DNA from: Armatimonadota bacterium
GTDB lineage: Bacteria > Sysuimicrobiota > Sysuimicrobiia > Sysuimicrobiales > Humicultoraceae
Reading direction: 5' to 3'
Length of the DNA: 64,000 nt
NCBI GenBank assembly: GCA_031081715.1
Contig: JAVHMA010000001.1
Location: forward strand, 157,385 to 221,384
In this document: in pieces, positions 46,662 to 55,826 of the stretch
Layout: each line of letters starts with the position of its first letter
How positions within the stretch are numbered: position 1 is the stretch's first letter
Notes under the pieces: generated by a model
Database searches by the model: none
What the model was told of the DNA's origin: nothing
The model's input: the letters and a program-made list of their open reading frames with translations, nothing else
Translations under genes and position numbers: made by a program

Positions 46662-48056
46662 GTGAACGGCTCCGCGGCCCTGCGCCGGCTGCCCTCGGTG
46701 GACCGGCTGCTGCGGGCGCTGGAAGCGCGCGGCACCGTGGCGGCGTTCTCCCGCCGGGCGGTGGCGGCGTGCGTCCGCGAGGTGCTGACCGCGGCGCGCG
46801 CGCACGTCCGGGCGGCGGGCGTCGAGGTGGGGGAGGCGGCGCTGCTCGGGGAGGTCGAGACGCTGTTGGAGCGGCGGCTCGGCGGTACCCTGCGGCCGGC
46901 GATCAACGCCACGGGCATCATCCTCCACACCAACCTCGGGCGCGCGCCGCTGGGCGTCGGCGCGCGGGCCGCGGTCGAGGCTGCGGCCGCCGGGTACAGC
47001 ACGCTCGAGATCGACCTGGAGACCGGCGAGCGCGGCAGCCGCCACGCTCACCTGGAGGGACTGCTCACCGCCGTCACCGGAGCCGAGGCCGGCATCGCGG
47101 TGAACAACGCCGCGGCTGCGGTCACCCTCAGCCTGGCGGCGCTCGCCCCGGGCGCGGCGGTCGCGGTCAGCCGGGGCGAGCTCGTCGAGATCGGAGGCAG
47201 CTTCCGACTGCCCGAGGTCATGGCGCAGAGCGGCGCGCGGCTGGCCGAGGTCGGGACCACTAACCGCACCTACCTGGCCGACTATGAGGCCGCGCTCGAT
47301 GCAGGCGCGGCTGCGCTGCTCAAGGTACACCGCAGCAACTTTATCCAGCGGGGTTTCGTGCACGACGTGCCGCTCGCCGAGCTGGTGGCGCTGGGCCGCC
47401 GCCGCGGGGTTTCGGTCGTCTACGACCTGGGCGGGGGTTGTCTGGTCGACCTGCGCGCGGTCGGGCTGCCGGCCGAGCCCACGGTGCAAGAGGCGGTGGC
47501 GGCGGGCGCTGACCTGGTGCTCTTCAGCGGCGACAAGCTGCTGGGGGGGCCGCAGGCCGGGGTGGTGGTGGGCCGCCGCAACCCTGTCGACCGATGCCGC
47601 TCCCACCCGCTGGCGCGAGCGCTACGGCTCGACAAGCTCGACGTGGCCGCGCTCGCGGCTACGCTGCGCGCGTACCTCGATCCCGACCGGGCGTGGGCGG
47701 AAATCCCGGTGCTGGCGCTGCTGCGGCGCCCGCCCGCTGTGCGCCGCCGGCTCGCCCGGCGCCTGGCCCGCGCGGCCGCGGCCGCGCTCGGGAGCAACGC
47801 GGTGGTGGACGTCGTGGCGACCGAGGGCGAAATGGGTGGTGGGACGTTGCCCGGCGCGGTCATCGCGTCGAGCGCGGTGCGCATCCGTCCGACCCGCGAG
47901 CGGCCCGAAGCCTGGGCCGCGCGGCTGCGGCGCGGTACGCCCCCGGTGATCGGTCTGGTGCGGGACCGGGCGCTGCTGCTGGATGTTCTGGCCCTGCTCC
48001 CGGGAGAGAACACGCAGCTTGCGAGGGCGCTCCGCTCGCTTGCGCGCGACGCCTGA
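46662..48056 (+). CDS. selA: L-seryl-tRNA(Sec) selenium transferase SelA
   Basis: PLP enzyme that turns Ser-tRNA-Sec into Sec-tRNA-Sec using selenophosphate. 464 residues from GTG at 46662. The N-terminal region binds tRNA (LRRLPSVDRLLRAL). The core has INATGIILHTNLGRAPLG, YSTLEIDLETGERGSR and the PLP lysine K292 in LFSGDKLLGGPQAG. Its stop shares one base with the selB start. No selenophosphate synthetase gene (selD) is seen in the window. Confidence 0.96.
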   Translation: MNGSAALRRLPSVDRLLRALEARGTVAAFSRRAVAACVREVLTAARAHVRAAGVEVGEAALLGEVETLLERRLGGTLRPAINATGIILHTNLGRAPLGVGARAAVEAAAAGYSTLEIDLETGERGSRHAHLEGLLTAVTGAEAGIAVNNAAAAVTLSLAALAPGAAVAVSRGELVEIGGSFRLPEVMAQSGARLAEVGTTNRTYLADYEAALDAGAAALLKVHRSNFIQRGFVHDVPLAELVALGRRRGVSVVYDLGGGCLVDLRAVGLPAEPTVQEAVAAGADLVLFSGDKLLGGPQAGVVVGRRNPVDRCRSHPLARALRLDKLDVAALAATLRAYLDPDRAWAEIPVLALLRRPPAVRRRLARRLARAAAAALGSNAVVDVVATEGEMGGGTLPGAVIASSAVRIRPTRERPEAWAARLRRGTPPVIGLVRDRALLLDVLALLPGENTQLARALRSLARDA

Positions 48057-49957
48057 TGCGCGCGGTCACCATCGGCACGGCCGGGCACATCGACCACGGC
48101 AAGAGCGCGCTCGTGCGCGCGCTGACCGGAATCGATCCCGACCGTCTGGCCGAGGAGCAGCGCCGCGGCATGACCCTCGACTTGGGGTTCGCGCACCTCG
48201 ACCTGCCGGGCGGTATCCGCGCCGGGATCGTGGACGTCCCTGGCCACGAGGCGCTGGTCCACAACATGCTTGCGGGCGCAGGCGGCATCGACGTGGTCAT
48301 ACTCGTCGTGGCCGCCGACGAGGGCGTGATGCCACAGACGCGCGAGCACCTGGACATCCTGGGCTTCCTCGGTCTGGCCGGCGGCGTCGTGGCGCTGACC
48401 AAGGTAGACCTGGTCGGCGATGAGGCCTGGCTGGCAGCGGTGGAGGACGACGTCCGCGCGCACCTCGCCGGTACGCCGCTGGAGGGCGCGCCCGTGGTGC
48501 GCGTGTCCGCGCGCACGGGCGTCGGCCTGCCTGACCTGGTTGCGGCGCTGGACCGGCTTGTGGCCGCGGTGCCACCCCGGCCCGCGGACGGTCCGGTAAG
48601 GCTGCCCGCCGACCGTGTCTTCACGATGCAGGGGTTCGGCACCGTGGTCACCGGCACGTTGTGGAGCGGCACCGTGAGGCCGGGTCAGACGCTGGTGGTG
48701 CTGCCTTTGGGGCTGGAGGCCAGGGTGCGGGGCGTGCAGGTACACGGCGCGGCTGTGTCCGAGGCCATGGCCGGGAGTCGCGTCGCGGTCAACCTCGCCG
48801 GCGTCGAGAAGAGCCAGGTCGCGCGCGGGGATGTGCTGGCGACGCCCGGGGCGTTCCGCCCGGCGGACCGCCTCGATGTTCGGTTGAGGCTCGTGGCGGG
48901 CGCGCCCGCCCTGCGCCACGGCGACCGCGTCCACCTGCACCTGGGCTCGGGCGCGTCAGTGGCGCGGGTGCTCGTGGCGGGCGGAGGACGGATCGAACCC
49001 GGGCAGGAGGGTGACGCGCAGCTCAGGGTTTCGGTTCCGACCGTGGCGATCCACGGTGACCGGTTCGTGATCAGGCGCTATTCGCCCACCAGGACGATCG
49101 GGGGCGGGGTGGTCCACGCTGCGGGGGTCGGGACGAGCACCGGCAGGCGACCGCGGGCGGCCGGCGCCGACGCGGCCGCGGTGCTGGTGGCTGCGGTGGC
49201 CGCCAGGGCGCAGGAGGGGGTCGCGCTCGCGGACCTGGCTGCGGTGGCCGGGCTCGAGGCCGGCACGGCGGGGCGCGCGCTCGACGACGCGCTCACCGAC
49301 GGCCGGCTCGTCCGGATCGGAGACCGGGTGTATGCCCGGTCGGTGGCGGACGCCCTGCGGGCGGCGACCGTGGACGCGCTGCAGGCCTACCACGAGGCGA
49401 CGCCGTGGAGGGCGGGGATGCCGCGCGAGGCGCTGCGGAGCCGGGTGCTGCGCGGGGCGCACGACGCGCTGTTCGAGACCGTGCTCGCCGAGATGCTGGA
49501 CACCGGCGAGGTGGCAGCGCACCGGCGGCTGATCGCACGCCGCGGGTTCCAGCCGCGGCGCACCGAGGAGGAGGCGAGCGCGCTCGACGCCCTGCGGGCG
49601 GCCGTGGAGCGCGGGGGCATCTCCCCACCGCCGCTCGACGAGCTGCGGCGCCTGGCCCAACCGGACATCGCCGACCGGATGCTACAGGTGCTGCTCGACG
49701 AGGGTGCGGTGGTCGCGGTGGCGCCGGACCTGCGGTACGCGGCGTCAGTCGTGGCCGCGGTCCAGACGATCATTGTCGAGACGCTCCGCGCGGGCGGGGA
49801 GGTGACGGTCGCGACTCTTCGCGACCGGCTCGGTACCAGCCGACGCTACGCCCTGGCGCTGCTGGAGTACTTCGACGCCAGCCGCGTTACGCGCCGGGTG
49901 GGAGACCGCCGGATCCTGGGTCCGCAGGCCGGCGCGCCGCGCGCGCCCGCGGGCTAG
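48056..49957 (+). CDS. selB: Selenocysteine-specific elongation factor SelB
   Basis: 633-residue GTPase that brings Sec-tRNA-Sec to UGA codons with a SECIS element. EF-Tu-like G domain: GTAGHIDHGKSALVRAL, VDVPGHE and ALTKVDLV. Domains II and III follow, with the RIEPGQEGDAQLRV region. The C-terminal half has the winged-helix repeats that bind SECIS RNA (LLDEGAVVAVAPDLRY, then a final helix pair). It starts on ATG within the selA TGATG junction. The stop overlaps the convergent gene's stop by 3-4 nt. Confidence 0.95.
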   Translation: MRAVTIGTAGHIDHGKSALVRALTGIDPDRLAEEQRRGMTLDLGFAHLDLPGGIRAGIVDVPGHEALVHNMLAGAGGIDVVILVVAADEGVMPQTREHLDILGFLGLAGGVVALTKVDLVGDEAWLAAVEDDVRAHLAGTPLEGAPVVRVSARTGVGLPDLVAALDRLVAAVPPRPADGPVRLPADRVFTMQGFGTVVTGTLWSGTVRPGQTLVVLPLGLEARVRGVQVHGAAVSEAMAGSRVAVNLAGVEKSQVARGDVLATPGAFRPADRLDVRLRLVAGAPALRHGDRVHLHLGSGASVARVLVAGGGRIEPGQEGDAQLRVSVPTVAIHGDRFVIRRYSPTRTIGGGVVHAAGVGTSTGRRPRAAGADAAAVLVAAVAARAQEGVALADLAAVAGLEAGTAGRALDDALTDGRLVRIGDRVYARSVADALRAATVDALQAYHEATPWRAGMPREALRSRVLRGAHDALFETVLAEMLDTGEVAAHRRLIARRGFQPRRTEEEASALDALRAAVERGGISPPPLDELRRLAQPDIADRMLQVLLDEGAVVAVAPDLRYAASVVAAVQTIIVETLRAGGEVTVATLRDRLGTSRRYALALLEYFDASRVTRRVGDRRILGPQAGAPRAPAG

Positions 49958-51201
49958 TTGCCGTTGCCGATACGGATCTCTCCGACACGGGCCTGCGCCT
50001 GCCAGGTGATGAACTCCGGGCAGGTGCCGGCTGAGATCGGAAGCGTGAGCCGGGTGGAGGCACCGGGCCGCAGTTGGGTCACGGTGACCGAACCCGAGCG
50101 GTTCTCCTGGATGGTCCGCCGCGCGGGCGGTGCGGGCACGCTCACGACCACGACGCACGTCACGGTCAGGTCCACGGCGACCACCGCGGAGGCCACGAGC
50201 AGCGAGCTGCCGTTGGTGACCGTGACCACGAACGTGTCGCGGTTCGCGGGTTGCGCCGTCGACTGCACCTCGACCCGCATCTGGCGGGCGACGACGTCGG
50301 CGAACTGCTGCATGTCGCGCGCCGCCACCTCGCGCGTGGCCTCCACCAGCCGGCCGGCAATCGTCCCGATCGGCCGGATCACCACCGTGTAGCGCCGGAC
50401 GACGTCGTTGACCGGGACGCGGACCTCGAACGAGCCAACCCCGCCTGCGGGGACGGGGTTGGGCGACAGCGGGCCTTCACCCTGTCCGATCTGGACACCG
50501 GCAGGGTTGAACGCGCGCACCTCGGCGTACACCCCGGCGCCCCGACTGCGGTTCTCGACGACGCCCGTCACGACCAGTGTGCCGTCGTCGATACGCGCGG
50601 CCAGCGTACGGAATCCCCACGCCCCGGGCGCCGTTGTGGGGGACGGGCTCGGCCCGGGCGAGGGCGACGGGCCGGCCGCGGCCGGTGCGGACGCCGGTCC
50701 CGGACCGGCAGCCGGCCCCGCGCCCAGCGTCTCCGCCCTGAAGACGTCGACCTGGACCACGCGGTCGCCCTGGAGGAAGAACGCGACTCCGCTGTACGGG
50801 TAGCTGAGCCACTCGCCATCGGTCGCCCGGGTCACGGTGCTCACCACGGCGCCGGCGTAGGCCTCCCGGACCGCGGCGCGTGTGCTGCCCGGCCCCACGC
50901 CGCGCGCGGTCCGGCACTCGGCGGTGCGCGTCGAGACGCGTACGATCACGCCACCCTGGGCGACCAGGAGGGCCCAGGGCGCGCGCACCGTGTAGAGGAC
51001 CTGACCGCCGACCTGCTGCTCGCGCAGTGGCGCGCCCGTGGCCGCCAGCGCGGCCTGCACGCTGCCGCCGACCTCCACACCGGCGATAGACCGGCCGTCG
51101 GCGACGGCGCAGCCCACGGGTGTGGCCCGGGCGGGCCACGGGAGCCCGGCGGCCGTCAGGACGGCGATGACCAGGAGCGCGCGCAGCGCGTCGGTGCGCA
51201 T
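49954..51201 (-). CDS. Exported protein with a FxLYD-like beta domain, unknown function
   Basis: 415 residues from ATG at 51201. A Sec signal peptide (MRTDALRALLVIAVLTAAGL, cleavage near ARA) comes first. Two short related segments follow, GVEVGGSVQAALAATG and GVGPGSTRAAVREAYA, in a beta-rich domain. A Pro/Ser-rich spacer (PSPSPGPSPSP) leads to a FxLYD-like domain (DGTLVVTGVVENRS) and a C-terminal beta-rich part. Upstream in-frame codons to 51513 run across the tRNA-Sec gene and are rejected as a start. Convergent with selB and divergent from selC. Function unknown, presumably extracytoplasmic. Confidence 0.68.
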   Translation of the reverse strand: MRTDALRALLVIAVLTAAGLPWPARATPVGCAVADGRSIAGVEVGGSVQAALAATGAPLREQQVGGQVLYTVRAPWALLVAQGGVIVRVSTRTAECRTARGVGPGSTRAAVREAYAGAVVSTVTRATDGEWLSYPYSGVAFFLQGDRVVQVDVFRAETLGAGPAAGPGPASAPAAAGPSPSPGPSPSPTTAPGAWGFRTLAARIDDGTLVVTGVVENRSRGAGVYAEVRAFNPAGVQIGQGEGPLSPNPVPAGGVGSFEVRVPVNDVVRRYTVVIRPIGTIAGRLVEATREVAARDMQQFADVVARQMRVEVQSTAQPANRDTFVVTVTNGSSLLVASAVVAVDLTVTCVVVVSVPAPPARRTIQENRSGSVTVTQLRPGASTRLTLPISAGTCPEFITWQAQARVGEIRIGNGN

Positions 51202-51280
51202 GCGATACCGGTTCGCGGGCGAGACGGTCGTCCCCTCTGGTGCGTGCCCGGACCTGCGGGGTCTGAGACCTGGCCTGTCC

Positions 51281-51310
51281 TTGCGGCCTCGGGCCGGCGG
51301 CCCGTACAAT
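51281..51310 (+). promoter_or_regulatory. Promoter of the tRNA-Sec gene
   Basis: TTGCGG (51281-51286), an 18-bp spacer and TACAAT (51305-51310). The predicted start is about 10 nt before the mature tRNA end. Confidence 0.68.
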
Positions 51311-51327
51311 GCACATGCATCGCGCGC

Positions 51328-51423
51328 GGAGGGCAGCGTCCGCCGGTGCGGGCCCCGGTCTTCAAAACCGGTCGTCGGGCCTTTGCGGTCCGGGTTGGGT
51401 TCGACTCCCAATGCCCTCCGCCA
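51328..51423 (+). tRNA. selC: Selenocysteine tRNA, anticodon UCA
   Basis: 96 nt including an encoded CCA. The 8-bp acceptor stem GGAGGGCA (51328-51335) pairs with TGCCCTCC (51412-51419), with discriminator G and CCA at 51421-51423. The anticodon stem CCGGT/ACCGG closes the loop CTTCAAA, with TCA at 51362-51364. A long variable arm (CGGGCC-TTTGC-GGTCCG) and a T-arm (TTGGG/CCCAA with TTCGACT) follow. The D-stem is long (TCCGC/GCGGG). This is the bacterial 8+5 tRNA-Sec shape, and it stands close to selA and selB. Confidence 0.95.
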
Positions 51424-51436
51424 CATCCCGCGGTGG

Positions 51437-52582
51437 TCAGGGCGACGCCGGCGGTCGGAGCAGCAGTACGGCCTCGGGTGCGACGCGGAGTGCCACCGGT
51501 GCACCTTCGACAAGGGGCATGTCCGTGGGCGGCCGCACCACCTGCACCCGCAACACCCGGCCCTCCGGCAACTCGACCTCGCTACTCATCACCGCGCCCA
51601 GGTAGTTGACCAGTCGTAGCCTCCCGCGCAACAGGTTGGGCCCAGCGGGCCCGCGGTCAGGCACCAGCTCCAGGGCCTCCGGGCGAACGCAGACGGTCAC
51701 CCGGTCCCCCGCCTCGAACTCCGTGTGGCGGGACGCGCTGGCGTGGAGCTCGGCCGTGGCGACGCCGTTGCCGGCATCCAGCGCAACCACCAGCGCGTCG
51801 CCCGTTCTGCCGCGGACCGTGCCGGGCAGGAAGTTCGCGCCGCCGAGGAAGTCGGCGACGAAGACGTCGGCTGGGTGCTCGTAGAGGTCGCGCGGGGTTC
51901 CCAGCTGCACTAGGCGGCCCTGGTGCAGCACGGCGATCCGCGTCGATAGCATCAGCGCCTCCTCCTGGTCGTGGGTCACGTAGATCGTCGTGATACCGAG
52001 GTGCCGTTGCAGGGTGACCAGCTCGGCCCGCATCTGGACCCTGAGCCGGGCGTCGAGATTAGAGAGCGGTTCATCGAGCAGCAGCAGGCGCGGTCGCACC
52101 ACGATGGCACGGGCGAGCGCCACCCGCTGCTGTTGGCCGCCAGAGAGCTGGGAGGGCAGGCGGTGTTCCAGACCTTCCAGGCCTACCAGCCGGAGCGCGT
52201 CGTCCACGCGACGACGGAGCTCGTCTCGCGGCACCCGCCGCTCCACGAGACCGAAGCCCACGTTCTCGAAGACGGTCATGTGGGGCCACAGGGCGTAGTT
52301 CTGGAACACCATGCCGATGTCGCGGCGCCATGGAGGGGTCGTGGTCACCGGTCGTCCGTCGAAGAGAATCTCTCCGGCGTCGGGCAGGAGGAGCCCCGCG
52401 ATCATGCGCAGGGTCGTGGTCTTGCCGCAGCCGCTTGGCCCCAGGAAGGTGAAGAACTCGCCTGGGCCGATCGTCAGCGTTAGATCGCGTACCGCGGCGG
52501 TGTCACCGAACCGCCGGTGGAGGTCACGCAACTCCACCTCGAGCGGTGAAGGGCCGCCCGTGCGGGCCGCTGTCACGTTCAC
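51437..52582 (-). CDS. Iron(III)-type ABC transporter ATPase (FbpC/PotA-like)
   Basis: 381 residues from GTG at 52582. Walker A GPSGCGKT, signature LSGGQQQRVALARAI, Walker B LLLLDEPLSNLDARLR and H-loop YVTHDQEEALML. The C-terminal TOBE/OB regulatory part (about 250-375) is typical of the Fe3+/putrescine/sulfate subfamily. It overlaps the permease gene by 4 nt. Substrate inferred from the neighbours: ferric iron most likely, with phosphonate, thiamine or polyamine as alternatives. Confidence 0.92.
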   Translation of the reverse strand: MNVTAARTGGPSPLEVELRDLHRRFGDTAAVRDLTLTIGPGEFFTFLGPSGCGKTTTLRMIAGLLLPDAGEILFDGRPVTTTPPWRRDIGMVFQNYALWPHMTVFENVGFGLVERRVPRDELRRRVDDALRLVGLEGLEHRLPSQLSGGQQQRVALARAIVVRPRLLLLDEPLSNLDARLRVQMRAELVTLQRHLGITTIYVTHDQEEALMLSTRIAVLHQGRLVQLGTPRDLYEHPADVFVADFLGGANFLPGTVRGRTGDALVVALDAGNGVATAELHASASRHTEFEAGDRVTVCVRPEALELVPDRGPAGPNLLRGRLRLVNYLGAVMSSEVELPEGRVLRVQVVRPPTDMPLVEGAPVALRVAPEAVLLLRPPASP

Positions 52583-54312
52583 AGGGTGAAGGCCATCCGG
52601 CTCCGGCCACTCAACCGGTTGGCCAGGTAGGTGCCGACGGCGACGATCACGATGGCCACGACGCCGAGCGCGGCGGCGGCGCCGCGGCCCAGCGGGCTCT
52701 GCGAGTAGATGTAGATCGCGTACGACAGCGGACTCTGTTCGATACGGCTCACCAACGTGATTGTCGTGCTGAACTCCACGGCGGAGGTGATAAAGATCAA
52801 GACGCCGCCCGCGGTTACGCCGCCCAGGATCAAGGGGAGCACGACCCGTCGGAATGCGCGGGTTCGCGGCGCGCCGGCGACCGCCGCGGCGTCCTCCAGG
52901 GTTCCGTGGACCTGGTGGAGTGCCGCGTGGCTTGCCCGCAGCGCATATGGGAGCCGCCGGACCATGTACGCGAGGACGAAGATCGCCCCAGTCGAGGCCA
53001 GGGAGGTCTCGGTCCCCGGCAGGGTCATGGGGTAGAAGACACGCAGGAAGCCGACCCCGATCACGACCCCGGGCAGCGCGATCGGCATCATGGCCACCGC
53101 GTCGAGCACCGCCTTCCCCGGCACGCGGCCCCGCTGGAGCAGGTAGGCGGTAGCGGCGGCAATGACCACACCGAGCAATGCGGCGGCGATGCTATACGTC
53201 AGCGTGTTGACGATGAATCGCGGCGCGCGGAGGAAGATCTCGGCGTAGTGGCCGAGCGTGTATGCGCTGGGCAGGTACGTCAGGCTCCACACGCGGCTGA
53301 AGGACATAACGATGACGGCGAGGTGCGGAAGGAGGGAGGCACCGAGGACCAGGACGCAGAGGCTCAGCGCGCCGATGGCCCCCCAGCCCACGAGCCGCGT
53401 CGGCAGGCCGGACGCGCGCGCACCGGTCTGGAGGGTGGCGTACTCGCGACGCGCGACGATCCAGTTGGACGCGCCGACGCACGCGATGGAGATCGCGACC
53501 ATGACGACGCAGATCACGTAGCCGTCCACATCGTCTCGGCCGACCGTGGTAATGCGCAGGTATGCCTGTGGCCCGAGCATGTTCTTGACGTTAAGGATGA
53601 ACGGTGTGCCGATGTCGTCGACGGCCTTCACGAAGGTCAGGAGCGCGCCGGCCGCGTAGGCGGGCAGCACGAGCGGAAAGATCACGCGCCGGAGTAGCCG
53701 CCAGCCGTGGGCCCCCATCGTCTGGCCCATCTCCTCCAGCGACCGGTCGACGTTCATCAGCGCCGCCGCCACCGTCAGGAAGATGAACGGGAAGAAGTGC
53801 AGGGCCTGTGCGACGATGACGCCCCGGAGACCGTCCATCAGGTTGACGTGGATCCCGAACAAGTCCTGGACCAGGAGGGTGAGCGTGCCCGCGCGGCCGA
53901 ACACCTGCGTCAACGCGATGGCCCCGACGAACGGCGGCAAGACCAGGGGAAGGGTGGACAACGTTGTGACCAGCGTGCGCCCCCGGAAGTCGTAGCGGGC
54001 GACGAGGAACGCCAGGGGCAGCGCGAGCACAGTCCCGATGGCGACCACCCAGGCGCCCGCGCGCAGGCTGTTGGCGAGCGACTCGATGTAGAGCGGGTTC
54101 TCGAAGAACCGGGCGAGATGGGCCAGCGTCACCCCGCCGTCGGGCTCGACCAGGGCGGCCCCAAGGACCGCCGCGATCGGCCATACCACGAACACGGCCA
54201 GGATCGCCAGCAAGAGCAGCCCGAGCACGGCATGCCCGGGATCGATGACGGCGCGCCAGCCGACGCCTGGCGGTGCCGGCGCCACGGCCTGCCCGGGGAT
54301 GCCTATGCGCAC
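52579..54312 (-). CDS. Iron-type ABC transporter permease with two fused domains (FbpB-like)
   Basis: 577 residues from GTG at 54312, with about twelve membrane helices. Two MetI-type halves are each marked by an EAA-like loop: EEMGQTMGAHGWRLLRRVIFP in the first (EEMGQTMGAHGW) and EDAAAVAGAPRTRAFRRV in the second. Such a fused permease serves as its own dimer and is typical of FbpB/AfuB ferric iron transporters. It overlaps the ATPase gene by 4 nt. Confidence 0.92.
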   Translation of the reverse strand: MRIGIPGQAVAPAPPGVGWRAVIDPGHAVLGLLLLAILAVFVVWPIAAVLGAALVEPDGGVTLAHLARFFENPLYIESLANSLRAGAWVVAIGTVLALPLAFLVARYDFRGRTLVTTLSTLPLVLPPFVGAIALTQVFGRAGTLTLLVQDLFGIHVNLMDGLRGVIVAQALHFFPFIFLTVAAALMNVDRSLEEMGQTMGAHGWRLLRRVIFPLVLPAYAAGALLTFVKAVDDIGTPFILNVKNMLGPQAYLRITTVGRDDVDGYVICVVMVAISIACVGASNWIVARREYATLQTGARASGLPTRLVGWGAIGALSLCVLVLGASLLPHLAVIVMSFSRVWSLTYLPSAYTLGHYAEIFLRAPRFIVNTLTYSIAAALLGVVIAAATAYLLQRGRVPGKAVLDAVAMMPIALPGVVIGVGFLRVFYPMTLPGTETSLASTGAIFVLAYMVRRLPYALRASHAALHQVHGTLEDAAAVAGAPRTRAFRRVVLPLILGGVTAGGVLIFITSAVEFSTTITLVSRIEQSPLSYAIYIYSQSPLGRGAAAALGVVAIVIVAVGTYLANRLSGRSRMAFTL

Positions 54313-54346
54313 CGATACTCCACCGCGATGCGCCCGGATGCGCCGT

Positions 54347-55699
54347 CTAGCGGCGCCGCGCGGCCTCCTCGGCTGCAGCCGCCAGCTGCGCCGCGCGCAC
54401 GTACGAGGCCCGGGCTACCTCGCCCCACTCACGCTCCTTAGCGCTACGGTAGGCCGCGTCTCGCTCCATAACGCCCGACACCTCGGCCGCCATGCGCTCG
54501 CTGACATGGACGTAGCTGGCGGAGGCGCGGGCCTGGGTTAGCATGCGCTCCGTCTCGGTCATGTCACGCCCGGCAGCCCTGGCCGCCTCGACGGCCCGCT
54601 CCGCCCGGTAGATGGCCTCCCAGGCCCGCCGCAACTCCGCGTGCCGGAACGTGATGATCTGATCGAACATGCGGTTGGTGACCTGGTAGCGGCTGGCGGA
54701 CAGATCGGCGTTGAACTGGACTCCGGCCTTCATGGTGAACGGATTGGGCATGCCGCGGGGTGCCTCGCGGTACAACGCCGTCCGCACCGGGAGCCGCGCG
54801 ATCTCGGGCCTGAAGAGCAGGCGCTGGCCGTCGTCGCTGAGGAGGTAGTTGATGAAGCGGCGGGCACCCTCAGGGTTCGGTGCATTGCGGATGATCGCCA
54901 CGTTCGCCGGCACGATCGAGGTCACCGACGGGTACACGAAATCCACCGGCTGACCCGAGGCGATGGCGGATAGCCCGAAGAAGTCGATGACGATGCCGAT
55001 GCCGTACTGCCCGGCGATCACGGCTTCGGGGACACCGAACGACCGTTCGGTGATCGCGCCCATGCTGCCGCCCATCCGGAGGAGCAGCTCCCAACCTCTC
55101 TGCCATCCGTACCCCTGGAGGATGGTCTCGACGGTCAGGTGGGTCGTGCCGCTGCGGCTCGGCGCAGAGATCACCAGGTGACCCAGGTACTCCGGCCTGA
55201 TCAGGTCCTCCCACTCCTTTGGCGCGGGGAGCCGGTACCGCGTGAGATACGTCCGGTTCCACATGATCCCGTAACCGCTGACAGCGAACCCGTGGAAGAA
55301 TCCGTCCGCGTCGTTGACGGGGAACCCCGCGACCTGATCCGGGATGCCGCGCCGGAGGTCCGCGGGCAGGGTGTAGCGCTCGAGCATGTTGTTTGACTTG
55401 AGGAAAATGAACGCGTCGACGGCGCTGGCCCAGAAGACGTCGACGTCAGGCCGCGCCGCGCGCTCGCGCACGTGCGTGATCGCGGCAGATGTCGGCTTGG
55501 GAACGACCTCCATTCGCCACCCCGCATGCGCACGTTCGAAGCCCGCCTTGTAAGCGTCGAACAGCTCCTTGGGGAAGGAGGTCAGGACAACGACCTGCTG
55601 GGTCTGCGCGAACGTTGGGGAAGGCGCAACGGTCACGGCGATCAGGAGCAGGCCGGGTAGCAGCAGCCGTGCGAGACTGCGCACCGTGTCAGCGATCAT
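54347..55699 (-). CDS. Iron-type ABC transporter substrate-binding protein with a long helical C-terminal tail
   Basis: 450 residues. An N-terminal Sec signal peptide ends TFAQ. The solute-binding part (about 35-330) shows VVVLTSFPKELFDAYKAGFE and DVFWASAVDAF, then GYGIMWNRTYLTRY and the NAPNPEGARRFINYLLSDDGQ segment shared by FbpA-like proteins. The last 110 residues are a charged Ala/Glu/Arg-rich helical extension (TETERMLTQARASASYVHV) not found in standard 330-350-residue binding proteins. The ribosome site GAGGTGA lies 4 nt before the ATG. Promoter for the three genes is presumably in 55700-55826, where nothing clear is seen. Confidence 0.9.
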   Translation of the reverse strand: MIADTVRSLARLLLPGLLLIAVTVAPSPTFAQTQQVVVLTSFPKELFDAYKAGFERAHAGWRMEVVPKPTSAAITHVRERAARPDVDVFWASAVDAFIFLKSNNMLERYTLPADLRRGIPDQVAGFPVNDADGFFHGFAVSGYGIMWNRTYLTRYRLPAPKEWEDLIRPEYLGHLVISAPSRSGTTHLTVETILQGYGWQRGWELLLRMGGSMGAITERSFGVPEAVIAGQYGIGIVIDFFGLSAIASGQPVDFVYPSVTSIVPANVAIIRNAPNPEGARRFINYLLSDDGQRLLFRPEIARLPVRTALYREAPRGMPNPFTMKAGVQFNADLSASRYQVTNRMFDQIITFRHAELRRAWEAIYRAERAVEAARAAGRDMTETERMLTQARASASYVHVSERMAAEVSGVMERDAAYRSAKEREWGEVARASYVRAAQLAAAAEEAARRR

Positions 55700-55826
55700 G
55701 GCTCACCTCGCGCGCCTCGGTGTCGGCCCCCCACGGGCGGGGAACGCCGGGTTTCTCTTCGCGGAGCCGGCGGGCGACATCCTGCCCGGATCTCCCGGGG
55801 CGTCGAGTATCCGGATCGCGGGGCCG

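Noticed and set aside
51202-51513. N-terminal extension of the exported FxLYD-like protein
   Set aside because: It would run through the tRNA-Sec gene and lacks the signal peptide start; MRTDALRALL at 51201 is a normal beginning.
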